Below are positions 52,517 through 62,465 of a stretch of DNA of 64,000 nt, in pieces. A program made the position numbers and the translations under genes. The notes under the pieces are model-generated. The model had not been told where the DNA came from. It did not search any database and saw only the letters and a list, made by a program, of their open reading frames with translations. Source of the DNA: CAYLLN01 sp964384375 (GTDB taxonomy: Bacteria > Planctomycetota > Planctomycetia > Pirellulales > Pirellulaceae); contig CAYLLN010000022.1 in assembly GCA_964384375.1 (NCBI GenBank), positions 26,632 to 90,631 of the forward strand, in the 5' to 3' direction. How positions within the stretch are numbered: the first letter of the stretch is position 1; every line of letters starts with the position of its first letter.

Positions 52517-53527
52517 CTAATAGTTCGTCCCCGTCACGTTTGTCTTCACGCGGCAGAGATGCATATCCGCGCAGATGTAGAGCGTCTTGCCGTCGTCGCC
52601 GAACTTGCAGTTCGCGGTCGCCTGGCCGGTGAGGAGGCGGCCGAGGACTTTCCCTTCCGGCGAGAAGCAATAGACGCCGCCGGGGCCAGTCGCCCAGATG
52701 TTTCCTTGCTTATCGACGGCGAGGCCGTCCGGCAGACCAGGCGCTTTGCCGACCGCCTGCGTCGCATCGTAGAACACCTTGCTCTCGCCGAGTGTGCCGT
52801 CGGCCTTCACGGGAAACGCCTTCCAGATCGCCGCGGCCGGATCGGACTGGGCGACGTAGAGCGTCTTTTCGTCGGGCGAGAAGCCGATGCCGTTGGGGCG
52901 GGTCATTTCCTTGGTGAGGAGCGTCACCTTGCCGTCCTTGCCGAGGCGATAGACGCCGAACCAATCGAGCTCGCGGGTCTCATCCTTCTCGCGTTTCGGC
53001 AGGCCGTAAGGCGGGTCGGTGAAATATAGATCGCCGTTCGACTTATAGACGAGGTCGTTAGGGCTGTTGAACCGCTTGCCGTCGTACTTGTCGGCAAGGA
53101 TGGTGAACTTGCCGTCCTTCTCGATTCGCTTCACGCAGCGATCGCCGTGGCAGCAGGCGACGATCCGCCCCTCTTTATCGAGCATCAGGCCGTTCGTGCC
53201 CGGCTCCGGCGTCTCGGAAACGAACGGCTCCTTACCGGTGTAGCCGACCTTCTCCAGAAAGAGGCTTGTTTCGCCGGTCTTGGGGTCCCACTTCATGATT
53301 TTGTTCGGCGGGATGTCGGAGAAGACGACGAAGCCACCATCCTTCACGAAGCAAACCCCTTCAGACCAATCGAAGCCGCTGCCCAGAACTTCGATCTTGG
53401 CATCGGCGGGGACGAGTTTGTCGAAGGCCGGATCAAGCCGCTCGATCGAGCCGATGGTCTTGGGCGTTTGGGCGGCGGCCAGCGCGGTCATGGCAAGCAC
53501 CAGCGAGAGGGAGAGGAAACGTGTCAC
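52517..53527 (-). CDS. Secreted SMP-30/gluconolactonase-like protein
   Basis: The protein of about 336 residues (GTG start at 53527) has a signal peptide (RFLSLSLVLAMTALAAAQ). The SMP-30/LRE beta-propeller follows with motifs WSEGVCFVKDGGFVVFSD (metal Glu), FNSPNDLVYKSNGDLYFTDPPYG (Asn/Asp ligands), RPNGIGFSPDEKTLY and GLPDGLAVDKQGNIW (Asp). Family members hydrolyse lactones such as gluconolactone. Planctomycetes have many secreted copies of unknown substrate. An ATG at 53602 would add a poorer leader. It is the next gene in reverse orientation to the PQQ-like gene (convergent). Confidence 0.86.
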   Translation of the reverse strand: MTRFLSLSLVLAMTALAAAQTPKTIGSIERLDPAFDKLVPADAKIEVLGSGFDWSEGVCFVKDGGFVVFSDIPPNKIMKWDPKTGETSLFLEKVGYTGKEPFVSETPEPGTNGLMLDKEGRIVACCHGDRCVKRIEKDGKFTILADKYDGKRFNSPNDLVYKSNGDLYFTDPPYGLPKREKDETRELDWFGVYRLGKDGKVTLLTKEMTRPNGIGFSPDEKTLYVAQSDPAAAIWKAFPVKADGTLGESKVFYDATQAVGKAPGLPDGLAVDKQGNIWATGPGGVYCFSPEGKVLGRLLTGQATANCKFGDDGKTLYICADMHLCRVKTNVTGTNY

Positions 53528-53630
53528 GGCAAGAACCTTTGCGTGGAGGGAGCGAGCGAAGTACGTGCTGGGAATCGTAAGCAGGAGAGGCGCGGCATGC
53601 AACCTGCGCAGGGCAGGCTAGACTTCCCAG

Positions 53631-54521
53631 CTAAGGCACGGCACCGTCATCGGCCGCACAAGTTTCCCCTTGCAGCTCGATCTCGACCGTGACGTGGGCG
53701 AAGTGCTGTTCGCGCAACAGCTCGTGAACGCGGCGCTGGGCGGCGACGATCTCGTCGCGCGTGGCCCCTTCGCGGAGGACGAGGTGGGTCGAAAAGACGT
53801 GGCTTTCCCCGTCGAGCGTCCAGGTGTACGTGTGGTGCGAGCCGATCACGGCGGGAATGTCTGCCATCTGGCGGTCGAAGGCGGCCACGTCAAAGCCGGC
53901 GGGGGCGCTTTGCAGGAAGACGAGGGAGACTTTTTTCAGATTGCGAACGACGTTCCAAAGGATCAGCACGGAGATGCCGAGCGAGAGGAGCGGATCGATG
54001 ATCGGCAAGTTCCAGATCAGCATGACGATGCTGCCGACGAGGACTGCGATCCAGCCGAGCGTGTCTTCGAGGAGGTGCCAACTGGCGACTTGCTCGCTCA
54101 GCGAATGGCCGTGGCGCAATCGCCAAGCCGCAAAGCCATTGAACGCGATGCCGATGACGGCCAGGGCGAGCATTCCGGGGACGCGCACTTCTGCCGGCTC
54201 GCGCAGCCGCTGAACTGCACCGAATCCGATGAACGCCAGTCCGATGACCAGCACGACGCCGGTCAACAGCGCGCCGAGCGTTGAGAACCGCCGGTAGCCA
54301 TAGGTGAAGACGGCATCGGGCCGCCGAGCCGAGAGGGTTTGCAGGTACCACGCCAGGCCGAGCGAAAGGCAATCTCCCGCGTCGTGCAGAGCGTCGCTCA
54401 GGATGGCGATGCTGTTGGTCCAAAAGCCGCCGGCGATTTCCAGCACCGTGAACGCCAGGTTGAGCGCAAACGCCAACAGGAGATTGCGCTCACTCTGGTG
54501 GTTGTGGCCGTGCTGGTGCAT
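53631..54521 (-). CDS. Cation diffusion facilitator (CDF) metal exporter
   Basis: The 296-residue protein has six membrane helices with metal motifs HDAGD in helix II and SWHLLEDT in helix V. The start MHQHGHNHQSERN is histidine-rich. The soluble C-terminal domain contains GSHHTYTWTLDGESHVFSTHLVL. It exports Zn2+ or related ions by proton exchange. The HxxxD in helix V suggests zinc, cadmium or cobalt (czcD type). Length and motif order are normal. It lies upstream of the LRR-kinase gene on the same strand. Confidence 0.93.
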   Translation of the reverse strand: MHQHGHNHQSERNLLLAFALNLAFTVLEIAGGFWTNSIAILSDALHDAGDCLSLGLAWYLQTLSARRPDAVFTYGYRRFSTLGALLTGVVLVIGLAFIGFGAVQRLREPAEVRVPGMLALAVIGIAFNGFAAWRLRHGHSLSEQVASWHLLEDTLGWIAVLVGSIVMLIWNLPIIDPLLSLGISVLILWNVVRNLKKVSLVFLQSAPAGFDVAAFDRQMADIPAVIGSHHTYTWTLDGESHVFSTHLVLREGATRDEIVAAQRRVHELLREQHFAHVTVEIELQGETCAADDGAVP

Positions 54522-54595
54522 GGGGGCAGTCGCCGCGTTGATTCAGAGAGATTCAGCAGCAGCGATGAGCGGCACGAGGTAGCTTATCGCGGCTC

Positions 54596-54616
54596 GGCGG
54601 GAGTCTCGCCCTCCCG
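54596..54616. repeat. Short palindrome, CGGCGGGAG family
   Basis: CGGCGGGAG and CTCCCG pair across a few bases. It lies between the CDF start and the LRR-kinase stop. A similar phrase (GGCTCGGCGG...CTCGCCCTCCC) is at 37684-37708. Confidence 0.58.
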
Positions 54617-54629
54617 TCTGGACCGTCTT

Positions 54630-56795
54630 TTAGAGCATGGCGGCGGGATCGCGCGGCAGGACATTGCATCCAGGCAAAGAGGCGCGAAGCTGCTCGAGGG
54701 CGGCGGGAGAGAATTGCCCCTGATCGACTTCCAAGCTGCGGAGCGACGTGGCAACCGCGAGCGAAGCCAGACCGGCATCGCCGATTTTCGGCGAGCCGCA
54801 GATTTCGAGCGACTCCAGCCGCGAAAGGTTGCCCAGGTGCGTGAGTCCGGCACCGGTGATTTCAGGCATGCGGTTGAGGCCGAGCGACACAAGGCTATGG
54901 TGCGACATGGCGATGGTGGCCAACCCCACGTCGGTGATGCTCGTGCCGTCGAGCCGCAGACTTTCAAGGTGTGCAAGGTTGGCCAGGTGCGGAAGACCCG
55001 CATCCGTCACCTTGGTCTGAGCAAGGTTGAGGATCTGCAAGTTGGCGAGCTGTCCGATGGAAACCAACTGGTCATCGACGACCGGCACTCCGGCCAGCGA
55101 CAGGTCGCGCATCTGCTTGAGATTGGAGATTGCTACGACGACGGCGGGCGTGCATTTCGTCCGCCCCAGGAGCAAGCGATACAGGTTGGGGCAGGTGCGG
55201 ACGAGATGAGCGACCCCCTCGTCGGTCACTCCGGTCCCTTCCAGGTTGATATTCGTCAGCGCCGAGACATCCGCGAGCTGCTGGACTCCCGCGTCGGTAA
55301 CGGCCGTGCCGGCGAGGTCGAGCCAGCTCAGGCTCTTGAGACCGGCGAGACGAGTCAGATCGGCATCGGCCAGACGGGTGCTGCCGGCGAGGCGGATGCC
55401 CACGAGGGCAAAGGGTTCCGTGGGCAAAAGGTTCAAAGAGGCGACCATTGCATCTGCCTGGCCAGGAACCTGCACTTGGACGGTGGCGGAGTCACCTTGG
55501 CGAAACACCCATTCCGCAGTCGTGCGGTTCGTGAAAGCCGAGGCCTCATCGAGGGCCACGACGCGGCGGAGATCGGTCTTCGGCCGCAGCGGACCGCGGG
55601 CCGTGCCCGGATTTGGTCGCGAGGTATCGAGATTCATGGCCCAAGTGATGAGCCACAAAAGGCCAAGCAGGGCAAGCGCGAGCGCTGCACCGGCCAGCAC
55701 CCACGGAATGAGCGATGATGACTTGCGACCAGCACCGGGGCGAATGCGGCCGGAGAGGCCAGGATTCTTGGTAGGCGTGACAGCCGAAGGGGATGGGTCC
55801 GTCCGCAACTGAATCAGCGGCGGCACTTCGATGTTGAAGCCGCTCTTGGAGCCGCCAGCGAGATCGCGCTCGATGACGAGCAGTTCGTCGATCACTTCCT
55901 TGGCATTGGCAGGCCGCTGATTGGGATCCTTCGCCAAGAGCCGCCAGATCAAATCGCACAACGCCTCAGGCGCCTGCGGATTGAGCTCGCGGACGGGCGT
56001 TGGCATATCGACGGCGATTGCCGTGAGCGTGGCCAGGAGCGTCTCGCCTGCAAACGGCAGACGGCCGGTCGTCATGCGATACAAGATGCAGCCGAGGCTG
56101 AACAGGTCGCAGCGGGCGTCGATCGGTTTGGCGCGAGCCTGCTCGGGGGCCATGTAGTGGGGCGTGCCGACGATCTCGCCGGCCTGCGTGAGTCCAGTTA
56201 TTTTTGCGTCCGATTGGCGGGCGAGACCAAAGTCGAGAATCTTCACGCGCCCCTTGGGCGATTCGAGCCAAATGTTGGCCGGCTTAATGTCGCGATGGAT
56301 CACGCCGCGTTGATGGGCCGCGCTCAGACCGGCGGCAATCTCGCGGGCGATGCGAACCGCGGCACCGAGCGACAGCGGCTTGGGATACTCGAGCCGCTGC
56401 TGCAGCGTGCCACCCTCAAGCAGCTCCATCGCGAAGAACGGGATGCCTTGGTCGTCGCCAACCTGGTAGATCGTGACGATGTTGTCGTGATTGAGCTGAG
56501 CAGCGGCCTTCGCCTCGCGCGTGAATCTCTCGCGGGATTCTTGCTCGGCGGCGTGCTGGCTGCGCATCACCTTCAGAGCGACGCGGCGGCCAAGCTGCGT
56601 ATCCTCGGCGAGCATGACCCAACCCATGCCCCCCTGGCCGAGCTTGTGCAGCACCTTGTAGTGCAGCAGCCGGGCGGGGATGAAATCGGCCTTCGTCACC
56701 GTATCCGACTGAGGTCCGGCAGCAGTCTCATCCCCCGCGCCGTGAATCACGGTCGGCAGCTTATCGCGGGCGGCGGAATGTTGCTGGTTGGCCAT
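54630..56795 (-). CDS. Membrane Ser/Thr kinase with C-terminal leucine-rich repeats
   Basis: The 721-residue protein starts at 56795. The kinase domain is at 46-310: LGQGGMGWVMLAEDT, the VALKV lysine at 75, VIHRDIKPANIWL, ILDFGLA and GTPHYMAPEQ. A membrane helix is at 362-386 (LIPWVLAGAALALALLGLLW). The outer part has at least eight leucine-rich repeats from about 480 (LDLAGTAVTDAGVQQLADVS, INLEGTGVTDEGVAHL, LNLAQTKVTDAGLPHL and similar). The kinase is inside and the repeats outside, a receptor-like design. The ligand is unknown. LRR text of the same style occurs in the membrane protein at 62466. Confidence 0.9.
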   Translation of the reverse strand: MANQQHSAARDKLPTVIHGAGDETAAGPQSDTVTKADFIPARLLHYKVLHKLGQGGMGWVMLAEDTQLGRRVALKVMRSQHAAEQESRERFTREAKAAAQLNHDNIVTIYQVGDDQGIPFFAMELLEGGTLQQRLEYPKPLSLGAAVRIAREIAAGLSAAHQRGVIHRDIKPANIWLESPKGRVKILDFGLARQSDAKITGLTQAGEIVGTPHYMAPEQARAKPIDARCDLFSLGCILYRMTTGRLPFAGETLLATLTAIAVDMPTPVRELNPQAPEALCDLIWRLLAKDPNQRPANAKEVIDELLVIERDLAGGSKSGFNIEVPPLIQLRTDPSPSAVTPTKNPGLSGRIRPGAGRKSSSLIPWVLAGAALALALLGLLWLITWAMNLDTSRPNPGTARGPLRPKTDLRRVVALDEASAFTNRTTAEWVFRQGDSATVQVQVPGQADAMVASLNLLPTEPFALVGIRLAGSTRLADADLTRLAGLKSLSWLDLAGTAVTDAGVQQLADVSALTNINLEGTGVTDEGVAHLVRTCPNLYRLLLGRTKCTPAVVVAISNLKQMRDLSLAGVPVVDDQLVSIGQLANLQILNLAQTKVTDAGLPHLANLAHLESLRLDGTSITDVGLATIAMSHHSLVSLGLNRMPEITGAGLTHLGNLSRLESLEICGSPKIGDAGLASLAVATSLRSLEVDQGQFSPAALEQLRASLPGCNVLPRDPAAML

Positions 56796-57212
56796 GAACG
56801 AGCATCCAAGCGGAAGCGGGCGTGCAACTGGCCGAAAAACATGCGGGCGAACTGACATGCATTGTCAGGATCATGTTACACGCCGCTAGGGGGGGAGGCC
56901 AATTACCGAATTATCAACTCTTATCGGGTGGGATTATTGCAGGAATGGCGGGTAAATATCAAAAACTTTCGGCTCCAAGTCAGCTTGGACAGCCACTTGC
57001 GTGCTCGCCAAGAAAATCTTCCTCATTTCTTCGCACTGAAAAGCGGATCAGGCCAACTCGGTAGTTCCTGACGTGCGCGGTATCTCCAATCTCTGTAGTA
57101 GCCTTTCGCCCCTATCTTCCCAGCCGGGCGGGAAACTGGCAACCTGACCTAACCGCTGGTTGTTCCCTAGCGGCCCTGGTCGCCGAGCAGCCGCCGCATT
57201 CTAGCCAATCCC
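56796..57212. other. Divergent intergenic region between LRR-kinase and MMPL transporter
   Basis: These 417 bases hold no gene. From about 56870 to 57050 they are clearly AT-richer, and probably carry the two promoters, for example near TTACCGAATTATCAACTC and AAATATCAAAAACT. No RNA gene or strong hairpin is seen. Confidence 0.55.
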
Positions 57213-59567
57213 GTGCAACCCACCCAGCGATTTGTCCGACTGCTCGTGGCCTTTCGCTGGCCGCTATTTGGGGTGGCGGTGGCGATTGCGCTGCTATCGT
57301 ACTGGCCTTCGACGCAGGTCCGCTTCGACTACAGCATCGAGCGGATGTTCGCTCCTGACGACCCGCTCTTGCCACCCTACGAACGGCTGAAGGCGAAATT
57401 CGGCGGGAATGAGATCGTGCTTGCCGTCTATGCGGATGATGGCCTGATGGCAGCCGATGGCAGCGGCCTTGCTCGCTTGGGCGAGGTAAGTCAGCGACTG
57501 AAGAAGGTCGCCGGCGTGCGCGACGTGCTGAGCCTGGCCGAAGTGAACGCCCTGCTCGAAAAGCTGGAACAGTCGAAGAACCTTGGCGGGCTGCTCAATC
57601 TCTTCGGCGACAAGACGGAGAAGCAGTGGACCGGCCCGGCGATTCTGAATCCCAAGAGCCCGCTGGCCGCCGAGTACCGAGAGCTCTTCGCCAGCTACAC
57701 CCATTCGGCCGACGGCAAGACGGCTGCCGTTGTCTGCATGCTGGAGCCGGTTGCTGAACGAGCCGCTGGCGCGAGTGACGATCCACGTGCGAAGACAGTG
57801 CAGGAAATGGAAGCGATCGTTCGCGATCTGCCGGACGGACTCCCGCCCGGTGTGCTTGCCGGCGAGCCGGTGATGGTTGTGAAAGGCTTCGAACTGCTCG
57901 AAGCCGACGGCGACCGCCTTGGCACTTGGTCCACGCTTCTCCTGGGACTGACGATTCTAATCTGCTTTCGCAGCCTGCGGTGGCTGATCGTGCCGATCGT
58001 CGTCGTGCAATGGACGCTGGTCGTGACGAAAGCTCTGCTCGTCGTCAGCGGGCTGGAACTCTCGATGGTCAGCTCGATGCTCACGGCGATCGTCACAGTC
58101 GTCGGAGTCGCGACGGTGATGCACCTGATCGTGCGCTACCGAGAGTTGCGTGTGACGGGCCTGACGCCACGCGACGCATACATCACCGCCAACACCGAGC
58201 TCTTCTGGCCGATTGTCGGTGCTTTGGCCACTGATGTCGCCGGTTTTGGATCGCTGTGGGTGGCGGAAGTTGGCCCGGTGCAGGACTTCGGCACGATGAT
58301 GGTCGTCGGCTCAGTCCTGGTCCTGCCGGCCATTTGCTTACTGGTTCCGGCGCTCGCTTTGGCAGGCACGAGGGAAGATGCTGTTGCTTCGCCGCCCGGC
58401 TGGGGCGAGCGGCAGCTGGGGTCGTGGCTGGCCCGCTCGATCGACGCGATTCAGGCTCGTCCGAAGACGCTGGCAGCTGTTTCGATTCTCGTCACCGCAG
58501 TTGCCGCGGCGGGAGCAATGTTCCTCGACGTGGAATCCGACTTCACGCGCAACTTTCGCCGCGGGAGCGAGATCGTGCAGTCATACGACTTCGTCGAAAC
58601 GCGCCTTGGCGGTGCTGGTGTGTGGGACGTCGTCATTCCCGCGCCAGCCACACTCAACAACGAATACCTCGCTCGCGTCCGAAGCCTGGAAGATCGACTG
58701 CGCGAGCTGACTGTCGCCGATTCGGCGACCGGCAAGGCAACTCCCGCGCTGACGAAAGTTCTGAGCCTCGCCGACGCTGTCGCCGCAACGGACGCTGATC
58801 CGCTGCTCGCTGCACCACTGGCCACTGCCGAACTCCGGGCCCAGGCGTTATCAGCCGCAATGCCCAATTTCATTGCCGCTTTGCGCTCGGAGGAGCTCGA
58901 CGAGCATGGCCAAGGCCGCCTCCGCATCATGCTCCGCGCGCCCGAGCGCCAGCCGGCGGCACAGAAAAACCGCTTGATTGCCGAAGTCGAACAACTCGCT
59001 CGTGAGGAGTTCCCTGCCGGTAACAAGTCTTCTGGCGCTGAAGTGACTGGCTTCTTCGTGTTGCTCACGAATCTGATCGAGAGCATGCTCCGCGATCAGT
59101 GGACGACATTTGCCGCGGCAACGGCCGGCATCTTCGTCATGCTGCTCATCGCGTTCCGCAGTCTCAAGCTGTCGCTCATCGCCTTGGTTCCTAACGCCTT
59201 CCCGATTTTTGTCGTCATGGGCCTCTTAGGCTGGCTTGGCCTGCGGATCAACATGGGGGCGGCAATGATCGCGGCTGTCTCGATGGGCCTTTCGGTCGAT
59301 AGCTCGATTCATTATCTGGTAAGCTTCCGTCGCGCCCGAGCAAGCGGACTTGGCGTCACTGCGGCTTTGGCGCAGGTACAGCAATCGGTCGGCCAGGCGG
59401 TCATCTTCAGTACGCTCGCCCTGATGGTCGGCTTCACGGTGCTGATCACGAGCGAGTTTGTGCCCACCGTCTATTTCGGAGCGCTGGTGAGCCTAGCCAT
59501 GCTAGGCGGCCTCTTAGGCAATCTCATCGTTCTGCCGCTGTTGCTCTCGTGGACCGAGCGGGATTAG
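57213..59567 (+). CDS. MMPL/RND-superfamily exporter
   Basis: The 784-residue protein has two halves, each with a large outer loop and six membrane helices. N-terminal landmarks are FDYSIERMFAPDDPLLPPYERLK and LTILICFRSLRWLIVPIVVV. C-terminal landmarks are LIESMLRDQWTTFAAATAGI, LMLLIAFRSLKLSLIALVPN and MGLSVDSSIHYLVSFRRAR. It lacks the fully trimeric RND signature and resembles the RND-type exporters of the MMPL group that move lipids or hydrophobic molecules. It starts at a GTG. No adaptor or outer-membrane partner is adjacent, so the cargo is unknown. Confidence 0.88.
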   Translation: MQPTQRFVRLLVAFRWPLFGVAVAIALLSYWPSTQVRFDYSIERMFAPDDPLLPPYERLKAKFGGNEIVLAVYADDGLMAADGSGLARLGEVSQRLKKVAGVRDVLSLAEVNALLEKLEQSKNLGGLLNLFGDKTEKQWTGPAILNPKSPLAAEYRELFASYTHSADGKTAAVVCMLEPVAERAAGASDDPRAKTVQEMEAIVRDLPDGLPPGVLAGEPVMVVKGFELLEADGDRLGTWSTLLLGLTILICFRSLRWLIVPIVVVQWTLVVTKALLVVSGLELSMVSSMLTAIVTVVGVATVMHLIVRYRELRVTGLTPRDAYITANTELFWPIVGALATDVAGFGSLWVAEVGPVQDFGTMMVVGSVLVLPAICLLVPALALAGTREDAVASPPGWGERQLGSWLARSIDAIQARPKTLAAVSILVTAVAAAGAMFLDVESDFTRNFRRGSEIVQSYDFVETRLGGAGVWDVVIPAPATLNNEYLARVRSLEDRLRELTVADSATGKATPALTKVLSLADAVAATDADPLLAAPLATAELRAQALSAAMPNFIAALRSEELDEHGQGRLRIMLRAPERQPAAQKNRLIAEVEQLAREEFPAGNKSSGAEVTGFFVLLTNLIESMLRDQWTTFAAATAGIFVMLLIAFRSLKLSLIALVPNAFPIFVVMGLLGWLGLRINMGAAMIAAVSMGLSVDSSIHYLVSFRRARASGLGVTAALAQVQQSVGQAVIFSTLALMVGFTVLITSEFVPTVYFGALVSLAMLGGLLGNLIVLPLLLSWTERD

Positions 59568-59765
59568 TCCCAATGCCGTTACCACGAACCGGTAGCCGCA
59601 GATTTTCGCAGCGACGCAACAAAAAAAGGACGCGGCAGGCACACGTTGTGCCCACCGCGCCCTCGAGCGGGTGTATCAGCCACTTCAAGCGGCCGACGAA
59701 GGTGAGTCTAGGCCTTCGTCGGTTGCGGCTTCCCAGGTCCGTGCTTGCGGTGGCGTGATTTAGGT

Positions 59766-59841
59766 GAGGGTGGCTCCCAGCAAAATTGGGGCTTGCTGGG
59801 GGCACAGGGCCGCGAATGCTTTCGCATTCGCAGCCACCCTC
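59766..59841. repeat. Three-way nested palindrome
   Basis: The outer stem GAGGGTGGCT pairs with AGCCACCCTC. Inside are CCCAGCAA-TTGCTGGG and GCGAATGC-TTTC-GCATTCGC. The fold is cruciform-like. It begins 198 bases past the MMPL stop and ends 8 bases from the convergent gene, so it may end both transcripts. Confidence 0.7.
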
Positions 59842-59848
59842 GTGTGAT

Positions 59849-60553
59849 TTAGTCGGCCGATGCGAGGCCCGCGGCCACGACCGGCTGTTGTGATTCGAGC
59901 GACACGCCGGCGAGGAAGTTCTTCGCGGCGATGAATTCCGCCGGGCTCATCGTGTCGAGCTTCGACTGGAGTTTGGTTTGCATTTCGGCCGTCAGTTTAC
60001 GGACATTGCCGTGGAACGCAGTGCTCACACCAACGTCCGTCGCGGCCCGGCCGGCAAAGGCTTTGTCAAGTAAAGCCCGCTCAGCAGCAAAATCTTCGCC
60101 ACCCAGCACAGCCGGCCAGTTCAGGCGGCCGAGGGCCCGGTTGTAATCCGCGTCGCTGAGACGATCGGGCGCGAGTTGCTTGGCCAGCTTCGCATACTGC
60201 TCGGTGCTGAGCGGTTGCGGACGAGCGGCTTCGCGAGCGGCCCGATTGATCTGTTGCATGCGGAAGTACGTTTCGGCGTACTTCTCTTTGTTGTCGAGCC
60301 AGCGCGACACAGTTTCCTGCCGATTGATGCCGGCGAGCGAGCTCATGTAGTCGGCTTGGCCGATCGACCGGGCCAAATCGCCCAGGCCACGGAGAACACC
60401 CTCTTCGTAGGTCGAAGAGTGATAGCCATAGCCGCCGTAGCCACCGTAACCGCCACCGACGACGGCTGAATCGGCATAGGTCTGAGCCGAAGCGACGCCG
60501 GCCATTGCCAACAGGCTGGCCAGCACTGCGCCGCTTAAAAGTTTGATTCTCAT
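59849..60553 (-). CDS. Hypothetical secreted protein with Tyr/Gly-rich start
   Basis: The 234-residue protein has a signal peptide (KLLSGAVLASLLAMAGVASA). A short Gly/Tyr stretch follows (VVGGGYGGYGGYGYHSS). Then come about 190 mostly helical residues with a charged pattern (QETVSRWLDNKEKYAETYFRMQQINRAARE). No family is recognised. Similar 'WLDNKEKYAETYFRMQQ' secreted proteins are known to me from planctomycetes but without function. Expression would be single-gene. Confidence 0.7.
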   Translation of the reverse strand: MRIKLLSGAVLASLLAMAGVASAQTYADSAVVGGGYGGYGGYGYHSSTYEEGVLRGLGDLARSIGQADYMSSLAGINRQETVSRWLDNKEKYAETYFRMQQINRAAREAARPQPLSTEQYAKLAKQLAPDRLSDADYNRALGRLNWPAVLGGEDFAAERALLDKAFAGRAATDVGVSTAFHGNVRKLTAEMQTKLQSKLDTMSPAEFIAAKNFLAGVSLESQQPVVAAGLASAD

Positions 60554-60813
60554 TTTCTCACCCTCTCATGCTTGCGTAAGGTTGTGTTAGCGACCTGCAA
60601 GCCTCAGCGTGTTTGCCCCGTGTTTGTTACAGCCCCTTAAAAGCAACCGCTGTGCCGGAAACCGCGACATTTCCTCCACTGCTCCGCAAGGTAGAATTCC
60701 TGCGGGACTTACGGCGATTCGCGGGCTTGCGAACGCAGCCGCCAACGGCTCGAAAACGTCGCGTTCGTCCCAAACTGAGACCGGCGCCTCTCCCGAAATG
60801 AGATAATCCCGGA

Positions 60814-62448
60814 ATGAACCAGCAACGAGGCGAGTCCGAAAGCACGCTGCTTACTAGCGCACAGGAACTGGCGGCGCAACAGGAGATCATTCTCCTCGGC
60901 GGCGGACCGGCAGCGATTGAGCGGCAGCACGCGAAGGGGCGGCTAACGGCTCGCGAGCGAATCGCCAAGCTGATCGATCCGGGAAGGACGCTTGTGGAAT
61001 TGGGCCTCTGGGCCGCGTTCGAGATGTATGCCGATTGGGGCGGCGCTCCGTCGGCGGGCGTCGTTACCGCGATTGGCACGATCGCCGGGCGGCGGCACAT
61101 GATCGTGGCGAACGACGCGACCGTCAAAGCCGGGGCGTTCTTTCCGATGACGGCCAAGAAAGTGCTGCGGGCGCAGCGAATCGCCTTCGCCAACCGCCTG
61201 CCGCTGGCCTACTTGGTCGATTCAGCCGGCATCTTCCTGCCGCTGCAAGAAGACACGTTTCCCGACGAGGACGATTTCGGCCGCATCTTTCGCAATAACG
61301 CCGTACTCAGTGCGGCGGGCATTCCGCAGTACGCGGCGATCATGGGGAACTGTGTGGCGGGTGGCGGATACCTGCCGGTGCTGTGCGACAAGCTGCTGAT
61401 GACCGAGGGGAGCGGGCTGTACCTGGCCGGGCCAGCCCTCGTGAAGAGTGCCATCGGCCAGGAGGTGAGCCACGAGGAACTAGGCGGTGCGGCCATGCAC
61501 GCCGCCATCAGCGGCACCATCGACTATCACGAGAAGGACGACCCTGCTTGTTTAGAAAGGCTGCGGCGGCTGATTGAGCTATCGCGTCCTGACGATCCGC
61601 AACCCGCAGCGCCATTCACTCGCGGCCCGTCGCAGGAGCCATCACGGCCCGCGAGCGATCTCTATTCGCTCGTCGATCCCGATTCGCGATCTGGCTACGA
61701 AGTGCGCGACGTGCTCTCGTGCTTAGTCGATGCCGGCAGCTTCGACGAGTACAAGGCCGAATTTGGCCAAACACTCGTGTGTGGCACGGCCCGCCTCGGC
61801 GGCTTTCCCGTCGGCATCGTCGCCAACCAGCGGCACCGTGTGAAATCGGCCCGGGGCGAGTACCAGTTCGCGAGCGTCCTTTATGTCGATTCGGCCGACA
61901 AAGCCGCACGCTTCGTGATGAACTGCAATCAGGATTGGCTGCCGATCCTATTTCTGCAAGACGTGAACGGCTTCATGGTCGGCCGCGATAGCGAACGGGC
62001 CGGCATCATCAAAGCCGGAGCCAAGCTCGTGAGCGCCGTCAGCAACAGCCGCGTGCCGAAGATCACGCTCATCACCGGCGGTTCCTACGGCGCCGGCAAC
62101 TACGCCCTCTGCGGCAAGGCCTTCGACCCGCGATTCATCTACGCCTGGCCCACCGCCCGCTGTGCTGTCATGGGCCCGGCCCAGGCAACGAACACGCTAC
62201 TCGACGTGATGGTGTCGAGCCTGAAGAAGCAGGGCCAACTGCCTGACGCGGCGGAACTCGAAAGTCTGCGCAGCCAGGTCGCCGCCGACTACGAGCGACA
62301 GACCGATGTCCGCTATGCTGCGGCTCGCCTCTGGGTCGATGCGATCCTCGATCCCATCGAAACCCGCGGTACCCTCATCGAATCTCTCGCCGTCGCGACC
62401 CGCCACGCGAGCGACGAGCCGTTTCGGGTGGGAGTGTATCAGGTGTAG
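60814..62448 (+). CDS. Acyl-CoA carboxylase beta (carboxyltransferase) subunit
   Basis: The 544-residue protein has the carboxyltransferase fold: QHAKGRLTARERIAKLID, GGAPSAGVVTAIGTIAG, AYLVDSAGIFLPLQEDTF, GNCVAGGGYLPVLCDKLLM and GGSYGAGNYALCGKAFDPRF with IYAWPTARCAVMGPAQA. The last phrase is closest to methylcrotonyl-CoA carboxylase beta. It transfers CO2 from carboxybiotin to an acyl-CoA. The biotin carboxylase/BCCP partner is not in the window. Substrate (methylcrotonyl, propionyl or geranyl) cannot be fixed from sequence. Confidence 0.9.
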   Translation: MNQQRGESESTLLTSAQELAAQQEIILLGGGPAAIERQHAKGRLTARERIAKLIDPGRTLVELGLWAAFEMYADWGGAPSAGVVTAIGTIAGRRHMIVANDATVKAGAFFPMTAKKVLRAQRIAFANRLPLAYLVDSAGIFLPLQEDTFPDEDDFGRIFRNNAVLSAAGIPQYAAIMGNCVAGGGYLPVLCDKLLMTEGSGLYLAGPALVKSAIGQEVSHEELGGAAMHAAISGTIDYHEKDDPACLERLRRLIELSRPDDPQPAAPFTRGPSQEPSRPASDLYSLVDPDSRSGYEVRDVLSCLVDAGSFDEYKAEFGQTLVCGTARLGGFPVGIVANQRHRVKSARGEYQFASVLYVDSADKAARFVMNCNQDWLPILFLQDVNGFMVGRDSERAGIIKAGAKLVSAVSNSRVPKITLITGGSYGAGNYALCGKAFDPRFIYAWPTARCAVMGPAQATNTLLDVMVSSLKKQGQLPDAAELESLRSQVAADYERQTDVRYAAARLWVDAILDPIETRGTLIESLAVATRHASDEPFRVGVYQV

Positions 62449-62465
62449 CATAGAGATTTACTGTC

